52,912 nt of DNA from Acidimicrobiales bacterium. Its GTDB lineage: Bacteria; Actinomycetota; Acidimicrobiia; Acidimicrobiales; Palsa-688. Below the pieces are notes generated by a model. That model searched no databases, had not been told where the DNA came from, and was given only the letters and a program-made list of their open reading frames with translations. A program made the position numbers and the translations under genes. Positions 24,075-30,818 of the stretch are shown piece after piece. Position 1 is the first letter of the stretch. Every line of letters begins with the position of its first letter. The stretch covers positions 1-52,912 of the forward strand of contig DATLUM010000100.1 in assembly GCA_035533095.1 (NCBI GenBank), written 5' to 3'.

Positions 24075-24406
24075 ACGGCGAGCCGTTGTACCGGTGGGCG
24101 GCTACCGATGTGCTCGAGGCGGTGGTCGACGTCGAGATGGCTGTGTTCTTGGGCCATCCATTCACCAAGGACCAGGCGCTGCTGGCGTTGGCCGCGCGGC
24201 GCGAGTTGGAGGACCGGATGCGCCGGCACCGTTGGCTTGCGATGGAGACCGCCCGCAAGGTCGGCGCCTCCTGGGCGGAGATCGGCGTGGCTGCCGGCAT
24301 GGCTCCTCACGACGCCCGCCGGCTGTACGAGGCGACGTTGGCCGGCCAGAAGGCTTTCGGTTACGCGGAGGCGCACCGGGCCGATCCCGGCGTCCCGGAG
24401 CTGTAG
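24071..24406 (+). CDS. HTH protein coupled to xis and preceding the relaxase
   Basis: A 111-residue protein starting at GTG 24071 and overlapping the xis stop by 4 bp. The C-terminal half contains a helix-turn-helix-like segment (ASWAEIGVAAGMAPHDARRL), preceded by a charged helix. Its place directly before the MobF gene parallels the regulator at 6,398. I infer a transcriptional regulator or relaxosome accessory factor. Confidence 0.55.
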   Translation: MNGEPLYRWAATDVLEAVVDVEMAVFLGHPFTKDQALLALAARRELEDRMRRHRWLAMETARKVGASWAEIGVAAGMAPHDARRLYEATLAGQKAFGYAEAHRADPGVPEL

Positions 24407-24621
24407 CCGATGTCCGACGGCGCACACGAGCGGGTGATGGCCAACACCCGACTCACCCACCGAACGCTTTCAATGTCAGGCACCTGCATCACTTCCTCTA
24501 TCACTTGCCCATCGACCACACCGCGCTTCTCCTCTTCATCCCATCTGCCTTTCAGCCGACGGCAGACACCTCTGCACCGGGGGTGCCCGGGCTGGGCCTC
24601 GCCGGTGATGGTGAGCGCCCG
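24407..24621. other. Non-coding gap before the relaxase, candidate oriT
   Basis: 215 bp without convincing coding potential, holding a perfect hairpin CGGGTG/CACCCG (24431-24436 and 24445-24450) with an 8-nt loop. MobF elements often place oriT next to the relaxase gene, so this is the first place to look. No known nic consensus is recognised. Confidence 0.35.
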
Positions 24622-27363
24622 ATGATGGGCTTGGCGAAGATCGCCCCCGACGGCTGGGCGTATTACGCCAAGGAGATCGCCGCGGGTGTGGAGGACTATT
24701 TCGTCGGCCACGGCGAGGAGACAGGCCGTTGGATCGGCCGGGGCACGATGGCGATGGGCCTGTCAGGCGAGGTCGATGGCGAGGGGCTGTCCCGGTTGTT
24801 CGGCCAGGGCTTGCACCCTCTCACGGGGGCCGCGTTGGGCCGCCCTTTCGGTATCGACAAGAACACCGTCGCCGGGTACGCGCTGTCGTTCTCACCGCCG
24901 AAATCGGTGTCTGTGCTGTGGGCCCTGGCGGCTTCGGAGGTGTCATCGCAGGTCCGCGAGGCGCACGACGCGGCGGTGGATTCGGCGTTGGAGTTCCTCC
25001 AGGATCACGCTGCGTTCTGCCGGCGCGGGCACGGCGGGGCAACCCAAGAGGCCACCGCCGGCTATGTCGGGGCGGTGTTCGTGCACCGCACGTCTCGTGC
25101 CGGGGACCCGCAGTTGCACAGTCATGTCCTGGTCGCGAACAAGGTTCAAGCGGTCTCGGATGGGCGGTGGCTTTCGGTCGACGGGCGTGAGCTTTACGAG
25201 GTGCAGAAGGCTGCCGGGATGCTGTACAAAGCCGCTCTTCGAGCCGAGCTCACGACGCGTCTTGGGGTCGCCTGGGGCGAGATCGACGACAACGGCGGCG
25301 CCGAGATCACCGGTGTCCCCGAGGATCTGATCCGGGAGTTCTCGAAGCGCCGGGCCCAGGTCGAAGCGGCCGCGGGCCGCCTGGCCGGGGAGAAAGAAGC
25401 GACCCTGGGAAGGTCACTGACCGGCGACGAACGAGCGGCGGTGTTCCAGTTGGCCGCGTACCAATCCAGGGCCGCCAAGCGCAGAGACGGTGGGGAGACG
25501 ACGGCTCAGTTGCGGGAGCGTTGGCGGACCGAAGCGACCGCCGCCGGGCACGCCCCGGAGGGTTGGTTGGGACAGGGTTTCGGTCGGCGTACGGTCACCG
25601 GACGCGAGGCCGCCCTGTCCCGCCTCGGCCTGCGACCCTCGATGGAACTCGTGTTGGTGGAGGCGATCGACCACCTCGAGCGGTCCCATTCGACGTGGGG
25701 GCGAGCCCAGGCCGTCGAGGTTTTGTCCGTCATACTCCCGGTGCACAAGGCCGGCAGTGCGGAGGAGGTCCGCGAGGTGGTCGAGGCGGCCGCGGAGCGG
25801 CTGTTGGCCCACCCTGACGTGGTGCGGTTGACTTGCCCGGACCGCCCTGATGCCCGCCACGGCGGGACCCGTTACAGCACCTGGTGGACCCTGCAAACCG
25901 AACAGGCCGTCCTCGATGTCGTAGAGGCCGGACGCACCGCCGGTGTCGCGGTCGCACCCACCTACCGGGCGCTGTCCCGAACCAGCCTGGGCGATGACCA
26001 AGCGGATGCGGTGCGGCGGGTCTGCGCCGGCGGGGAACGGGTCGCCGTGCTCGTCGGGCCGGCCGGGTCAGGCAAGTCGCGCACCCTCGATGTTGCCCGC
26101 CGAGCCTGGGAGCAGACCGGTGTCGCGGTCCGGGGCGTGGCCCCCTCCGCGGTCGCCGCGGGGGTGCTCAAAGAGCAGGCCGGGATCGCCTCCGACACTC
26201 TGGCCAAGTTCCTCTCGGACGTCGGCAGCGGGCGCACCAGGTTGCAGGCGGGTGAGGTCGTCGTGTGCGATGAGGCGTCGATGGTCTCCACCCGAGACCT
26301 CGCCCGCCTCGTGCTGCTCGCGGATGCCTCCGACGCCAAGATCGTCCTGGTTGGAGACCACTACCAGCTCGGCTCGGTCGAAGCCGGCGGCCTGTTCCGC
26401 CTGCTCGCCACCGATGCCAAGACAGCCGAGCTGACAGGGGTGCGCCGCTTCAGTGACCCCTGGGAAGCCCAAGCAACCCGGCGGCTGCGGGCCGGCGATA
26501 CCGCTGTCATCGGCGAGTACACCCAGCGTGACCGGGTCCGCTCCGGTGACCGTGACCAAGCGGTCGATGCCGCACACCAGGCGTGGCGGGACGCTCGCGA
26601 CCGGGGCCGGTCGGTCGTAGTGATGGCCGCCGATCATGACAGCGTCGACCAGCTCGCCATGCGAGCCAGAGCCCAACGCGTCGCCGCCGGAGAGGTCGAA
26701 CCCGAAGGGATCAACGTCGGCAACCACACCGTCGGGGTCGGCGATGAGATCGTCACCACCAGAAACGACCGCCGCCTGGTCACGACAACTGGGGCGTGGG
26801 TCCGAAACGGTGACCGCTGGCAAATCACCAACAGAACCCGGGAGGGGTCTTTGCAGCTTTCCTCTCTAGAAGGGCGCGGCAAGGTCACCCTCCCGGGCAA
26901 CTACGTCCAGGACCACGTCGCCCTCGCCTATGCCGTCACCGTCCACCAAGGGCAAGGAATCACCGTCGACCAAGGCGTGCTCGTCATCGACCGGGCCACC
27001 AGCGCGGAGCACCTCTACGTCGGCATGACCAGAGGCCGCCACCACAACCTCGCCTGCGTCATCACTGAACCCCCCGGCGACGAACACACCCGCCGAAACC
27101 CGCCCGTCCCCAACGAGATCCTCGCCGCCGCCCTACGGCGCACCAGCGCCGAGAAATCGGCCACCGAAACCGTCAGAGAAGAACTCGACCAGCCACCACG
27201 CCGGCCCCCGGACGACCCTCGGGAGGCGATCATCGAGGGCCTGCGACAAGCCCAACAACACAGCTACCACCAGACCATCCGCCGCCAGGCCCGACCCCAG
27301 GCGAACCCGTTCCCGAACCACAACTCGGCTCCCACCATCACCATCGACGGGCCCTTGCTATGA
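24622..27363 (+). CDS. MobF-family relaxase-helicase of the tRNA-Ala element
   Basis: A 913-residue relaxase starting at ATG 24622 with GGTGAG upstream; ATG 24625 is an alternative. Candidate tyrosines are Y14/Y15 and Y26, and the metal histidines are H155, H166 and H168 (RAGDPQLHSHVLV). The helicase part has Walker A GPAGSGKS near residue 479, Walker B VVVCDEASM, GDHYQLGSVEAGG and a C-terminal YAVTVHQGQGITV motif. It is homologous to the relaxase at 7,107 but clearly divergent, so the two elements are not copies of each other. No coupling protein follows. Confidence 0.95.
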   Translation: MMGLAKIAPDGWAYYAKEIAAGVEDYFVGHGEETGRWIGRGTMAMGLSGEVDGEGLSRLFGQGLHPLTGAALGRPFGIDKNTVAGYALSFSPPKSVSVLWALAASEVSSQVREAHDAAVDSALEFLQDHAAFCRRGHGGATQEATAGYVGAVFVHRTSRAGDPQLHSHVLVANKVQAVSDGRWLSVDGRELYEVQKAAGMLYKAALRAELTTRLGVAWGEIDDNGGAEITGVPEDLIREFSKRRAQVEAAAGRLAGEKEATLGRSLTGDERAAVFQLAAYQSRAAKRRDGGETTAQLRERWRTEATAAGHAPEGWLGQGFGRRTVTGREAALSRLGLRPSMELVLVEAIDHLERSHSTWGRAQAVEVLSVILPVHKAGSAEEVREVVEAAAERLLAHPDVVRLTCPDRPDARHGGTRYSTWWTLQTEQAVLDVVEAGRTAGVAVAPTYRALSRTSLGDDQADAVRRVCAGGERVAVLVGPAGSGKSRTLDVARRAWEQTGVAVRGVAPSAVAAGVLKEQAGIASDTLAKFLSDVGSGRTRLQAGEVVVCDEASMVSTRDLARLVLLADASDAKIVLVGDHYQLGSVEAGGLFRLLATDAKTAELTGVRRFSDPWEAQATRRLRAGDTAVIGEYTQRDRVRSGDRDQAVDAAHQAWRDARDRGRSVVVMAADHDSVDQLAMRARAQRVAAGEVEPEGINVGNHTVGVGDEIVTTRNDRRLVTTTGAWVRNGDRWQITNRTREGSLQLSSLEGRGKVTLPGNYVQDHVALAYAVTVHQGQGITVDQGVLVIDRATSAEHLYVGMTRGRHHNLACVITEPPGDEHTRRNPPVPNEILAAALRRTSAEKSATETVREELDQPPRRPPDDPREAIIEGLRQAQQHSYHQTIRRQARPQANPFPNHNSAPTITIDGPLL

Positions 27364-27570
27364 CCGACTGGGTAATGGCACTTACCTGGCGGCCCGGTCC
27401 AGGAGCCGTCTGGTGCCTCATTGGATGCCAACGCGACCATCGCCGGCCCACGATGTGATCGGGCGTGAACCCGAAAGCCTGTCCTAGCCAAATGACACAA
27501 AAGGTGTGAATTCACATGGCTCCAATAAACAGATATCTCCTTCTAGAGTCACCGATCAAGAGCTAAATCC

Positions 27571-27605
27571 TTGACATTCGAAACGACCAAGCTTACGGTC
27601 ATCAT
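27571..27605 (+). promoter_or_regulatory. Promoter of the secreted cargo gene (probably leaderless)
   Basis: TTGACA (27571-27576), a 17-bp spacer and TACGGT (27594-27599) precede ATG 27606 by only six bases. Transcription would start at or beside the ATG, giving a leaderless mRNA, and no Shine-Dalgarno sequence is present. Confidence 0.65.
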
Positions 27606-29156
27606 ATGAGACGTGGGGCGGTCTTGGGTGTTCTCGCATGCCTAGGCCTATCCACCCTCGTTCAAGGTCTTGCCGCCTTAAATCCACCAGCCGCCGGTGC
27701 GACTACGTGCCCTCAGGGTCTGTGTATCAATGGCAATATCGCCACTCAAGTCCAACATCGGGCGACTGTATACCTAATATTTTGGGGATCCTATTGGTCT
27801 AATGACAATGGAGACGTAGCTGCAGTCACCAACCTCTATGGCGCCGTTCACGGGTCGGCCTGGCAGGGAATACTTGGTCAGTATCAGGTATATGGAAACC
27901 CATCGGTCGGAGGAACCGTGATCGATGGTTCGAAGCTGCCACACGATGTTTCGGCTAGCGCGCTTTACAACGAGGTCACTTATTGGGCGCAGGCATTTGG
28001 GTGGGCCCCTGGTCAGGACGTTCAGTACATCGTCTTCAATCCCCCAGGCCAAGGAAGTAGTTTCCTAAACAACGGAGGGCTTTGTGGTAGGCACTCAGAC
28101 CAGAGCGGCTACATCTTTTCTGACATTGCCGATTACTCTTCCACTCCGGAAAACTGTGGTGGAGCTAACGCTACCCAAGCGATCACCTTAGTCTCGTCAC
28201 ACGAATATGCGGAGGCGGCGACGGACCCTTATCTCGGCACAGGCTGGACAGGCGCGTGCGGTGGCTCCTGCGAGGTAGGTGATGGGCCCGCGAACAATGT
28301 CTGTAACCTCGTTGCAGGGCCAACGATAGGTGGATCCTTGGTGCAAGAAATATGGGATAACGCTTCCCAAGCTTGTCAAGGAGCCAGCACCCAAGGTGGT
28401 ATGGCGTCGCGCATCGTTGGTTGGGCTGTGAGCTCCTCGCACGGGGGATATTGGAACGTAGGGAGTGATGGCAGCATTTTCTACTATGACGGTGCACCCT
28501 TCGAAGGCACCCTTCGAGGCACCCACCTGAACGCACCGATTGTTGGGATGGCTGGAACTCCTGACGGAAATGGCTACTGGCTCGTGGGGGCTGATGGCGG
28601 CGTGTTTAACTTTGGGGACGCGGCCTTCTACGGATCAAAAGCTGGCCAGCCTCTAAACAAGCCCATCGTCGGCATAGCTTCGTCGATCGACGGCCGCGGA
28701 TACTGGCTTGTAGGCGCCGACGGTGGCCTCTTCAATTTTGGAGATGCTGGGTATTATGGATCTTTGCCGGGCGAGGGTATTACTCCGAACGGTGCAATCG
28801 TCGGTATCGATCGAACACTCAACTCGGCCGGATATTGGATGGTTGGTACGGATGGCGGAGTCTTCAACTTTGGGAGCGCGGTCTACTATGGTTCGCTTCC
28901 CGGCTCGGGGATTCACCCCAATGCTCCGATCTCTGGAATGTTTCCCACATCCGATAGTGCAGGATATTGGATAGGCGGCCAGGACGGCGGAGTATTCAAC
29001 TACGGCGACGCCGCCTTCGAAGGAGCCGCTGGGTCCTATCCAGCTCAGCGCACCATTGTGGGCATATTCAATACTGGTGGTGATGCTGCCTATGCCTTTG
29101 TGGCGAACGACCAGACTGCATACGACTATGGGACAGCGAGCCTTATCCCCAACTAA
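27606..29156 (+). CDS. Secreted metalloprotease-like protein with six GYWLVGADGG repeats
   Basis: A 516-residue exported protein: signal peptide 1-~32 (ending PAAGATT), a ~230-residue domain, then six repeats of ~42-45 residues (GNGYWLVGADGGVFNFGDAA type, the last degenerate). The first domain has YLIFWGSYW, ILGQYQVYG and HEYAEAATDP near residue 199, then CEVGDGPANNVCN. This resembles exported EXORDIUM/PHI-1-like or HExxE zinc-protease-like proteins, in which SHE..EA.TDP and E(I/V)GD segments are conserved. Catalysis is not demonstrated. Codon usage is less GC-biased than the surrounding backbone, suggesting recent acquisition by the element. Confidence 0.75.
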   Translation: MRRGAVLGVLACLGLSTLVQGLAALNPPAAGATTCPQGLCINGNIATQVQHRATVYLIFWGSYWSNDNGDVAAVTNLYGAVHGSAWQGILGQYQVYGNPSVGGTVIDGSKLPHDVSASALYNEVTYWAQAFGWAPGQDVQYIVFNPPGQGSSFLNNGGLCGRHSDQSGYIFSDIADYSSTPENCGGANATQAITLVSSHEYAEAATDPYLGTGWTGACGGSCEVGDGPANNVCNLVAGPTIGGSLVQEIWDNASQACQGASTQGGMASRIVGWAVSSSHGGYWNVGSDGSIFYYDGAPFEGTLRGTHLNAPIVGMAGTPDGNGYWLVGADGGVFNFGDAAFYGSKAGQPLNKPIVGIASSIDGRGYWLVGADGGLFNFGDAGYYGSLPGEGITPNGAIVGIDRTLNSAGYWMVGTDGGVFNFGSAVYYGSLPGSGIHPNAPISGMFPTSDSAGYWIGGQDGGVFNYGDAAFEGAAGSYPAQRTIVGIFNTGGDAAYAFVANDQTAYDYGTASLIPN

Positions 29157-29187
29157 ATGTGGGGAGATCGGCTAGGAGGGGATCCTA

Positions 29188-29808
29188 GTGACTGACCGAG
29201 GAGTTCCGCTACGGCCAACACCGAGGGCGAGGCTAATGATCGCAAGTATCGCGGGGGTGCTGTGTGCCCTTGCGGTCGCGGCTTACCTAATATTCGTGTC
29301 TGCTTTCAGTACGCAGGGAAGCCACGCTCAGTTGGTGGTCGGCGATTCTCCGACATCGTCGGTTGTCGCCACTTCCGTACCTGCCACGTCGGAGTCCACG
29401 AGCACGCTGCCGACGACTTCAACGACTACTACGCTGCCTACTTCCACGACCACTCCGACGACGACTACAACGACCCCTCCGGTACCAACAGGGCCACCGG
29501 CAATCGCGGTGGGACCTGGAGATAGCGGTAGAACGATCACCGTAGAACCTGGGCAGATGGTTCGGGTAAGCCTTCCCGTTCCGGCATCTGCGAGCGCGAC
29601 CGGCTGGAAAGATCCCGCCTTTTCACATGACGGAATAGTGACCCTTGTCAGTAACGCTGCGGATGCGAATGGGGACCGTAACTTCGTTCTCCAGGGCGCT
29701 GGGCCTGGGAACACCGAGGTCGTTGTCAGCGAAAATTGTCAGGTCCCCGGTGGTATGTGTACCGGCTGGTTCATGAACATATCTGTAGTGTCTGCGTCTG
29801 GGCAGTAG
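29188..29808 (+). CDS. Membrane-anchored protein with Thr-rich linker and chagasin/Ig-like domain
   Basis: A 206-residue protein starting at GTG 29188 after a strong AGGAGG site. An N-terminal membrane anchor (IASIAGVLCALAVAAYLIFV) is followed by a Ser/Thr/Pro linker (~60-95) and an extracellular strand-rich domain: ITVEPGQMVRVSLP, GWKDPAFS, FVLQGAGPGNTEVVVSENC. The pattern resembles chagasin-like (I42) inhibitors or related Ig-like domains. It lies 31 bp downstream of the protease-like gene, so an enzyme-inhibitor or partner role is an attractive but unproven inference. Confidence 0.6.
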   Translation: MTDRGVPLRPTPRARLMIASIAGVLCALAVAAYLIFVSAFSTQGSHAQLVVGDSPTSSVVATSVPATSESTSTLPTTSTTTTLPTSTTTPTTTTTTPPVPTGPPAIAVGPGDSGRTITVEPGQMVRVSLPVPASASATGWKDPAFSHDGIVTLVSNAADANGDRNFVLQGAGPGNTEVVVSENCQVPGGMCTGWFMNISVVSASGQ

Positions 29809-29840
29809 TAACTACTAGTAGTAGTAGTAACTATTTCCGC

Positions 29841-30233
29841 CTACTGCTTGATTACTACGATGATTCGGGCGAGGGCCGCTGCGCACCCGCCGGCCGAGCA
29901 AGGATACTCCTGTCCAATTGTCGCTCTTCCTGGACGCAGCGCGCGAAAGGCAACCCAACCATTTTGGGCCTTCTGATTGGGCGGCCAAGGGATCACCTTC
30001 ACGACAGAGGGATCAGACGAGCGGGGTTGGTCACGCGATCCCGGAATGGCTTCGACTCCGATGTTTGTTCCGACGCGGACGGAAAGAAGCCTGGGATTAG
30101 CTGAAGGAGCAGGAAAGGTGACTCGGTCTAGGACTGACAGCTTTGTCGACGAGGAAGAACATGAGCAAGCGACCAGAGTAAGTAGAGTCGCAACCGCGGT
30201 AACAGCACCTCGGGGTAGGGGCCTTCGATTCAT
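29841..30233 (-). CDS. Lipoprotein with chagasin/Ig-like domain
   Basis: A 130-residue lipoprotein with lipobox TLVACSC and a short mature domain whose pattern (SSDPSVVKVIP, GWVAFRALRPGRATIGQEY, two Cys, IIVVIKQ end) resembles the C-terminal domain of the convergent neighbour at 29,188. The two genes may be diverged paralogues facing each other. Only ~30 bp containing TAG/TAGT repeats separate them. Confidence 0.6.
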   Translation of the reverse strand: MNRRPLPRGAVTAVATLLTLVACSCSSSSTKLSVLDRVTFPAPSANPRLLSVRVGTNIGVEAIPGSRDQPRSSDPSVVKVIPWPPNQKAQNGWVAFRALRPGRATIGQEYPCSAGGCAAALARIIVVIKQ

Positions 30234-30746
30234 TCCGGCACTTACTCGCTCTCAGATCTCTCCAAAGGTAACACGAGACGCCCCAGACCTACTGACGTCA
30301 GTCAGACAACCAGATGAAGCGACAATCGTCTCATGAATGATCGCTCGCTAGGGACTCGTCTTATACTCAGAGCGGGACCACTCACCTCGCCGCTGACAAG
30401 CCTGGGACGCTGTCGGCGTATCACAATGGGCCAGCCACAAGCGGGGTGGATCCGACGACTGCCCGACCCGCGCCATGACGACGGTGATGCGTTAACCGGA
30501 GCGGGAGGTCCGGGCGCCGAAGCATCGCTCAGAACGTCTTTCCGGCCGCTCGGAATTGGGCGCCGGCTGGCCCCCGGAAGCGACCCCAAGCTGGGGGCCA
30601 GAAACAGGGTCGTGCGTGCGCGATTCGTGCGCGATCGTGCGCGAATCAGTCGTCAAACGGCGTAACTGGCCGGGACGGCTCAGCACCTAAAAGTCCTGTT
30701 CAAGGGCATAATTTCCACTGCGCCGTAGGCTGTGGATAAGTGCCGA
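30234..30746. other. Right-end non-coding region of the tRNA-Ala element
   Basis: No ORF here looks like a gene. The last 135 bp hold the arm motifs listed separately. A promoter for the lipoprotein at 29,841 should lie near 30,234-30,300 on the minus strand. Confidence 0.5.
30615..30746 (+). repeat. Right-end arm motifs: three CGTGCGCGA and TGTGGATAA
   Basis: CGTGCGCGATTCGTGCGCGA (30615-30634) is identical to 21727-21746 and is followed by a third CGTGCGCGA. GGCTGTGGATAAGTG (from 30728) directly abuts the attR core. Orientation matches the left end. Confidence 0.65.
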
Positions 30747-30795
30747 ACCTGCTTTGCAAGCAGGGGGTCGTCGGTTCGAATCCGATCGTCTCCAC
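30747..30795 (+). repeat. attR core (49-bp direct repeat, copy 2)
   Basis: An orphan copy of the tRNA-Ala 3' half, identical over 49 bp to 21605-21653, without the 5' half. It marks the right boundary of the element; chromosomal sequence resumes with CACCCGCTCGG. Confidence 0.95.
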
Positions 30796-30818
30796 CACCC
30801 GCTCGGCGGAAGCACCGC

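Larger units (their letters stand above)
21605..30795. mobile_element. Integrative mobilisable element in tRNA-Ala (~9.1 kb, complete)
   Basis: A perfect 49-bp direct repeat of the tRNA-Ala 3' end at 21605-21653 and 30747-30795 brackets integrase, Xis, an HTH protein, a MobF relaxase and cargo. It encodes a relaxase but no coupling protein or mating channel, so it is best described as an integrative and mobilisable element that would need help, perhaps from an element like the one at tRNA-Gly. The cargo at the right end is visibly less GC-rich than the backbone. Confidence 0.93.

Noticed and set aside
29810-29832. TAG/TAGT short tandem repeat between convergent genes, considered as CRISPR-like or regulatory
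   Set aside because: Only a few short units without spacers; most likely simple sequence.
30333-30665. 110-codon plus-strand frame at the right end of the tRNA-Ala element
   Set aside because: No ribosome site or protein-like pattern, and it runs through the arm-site repeats.
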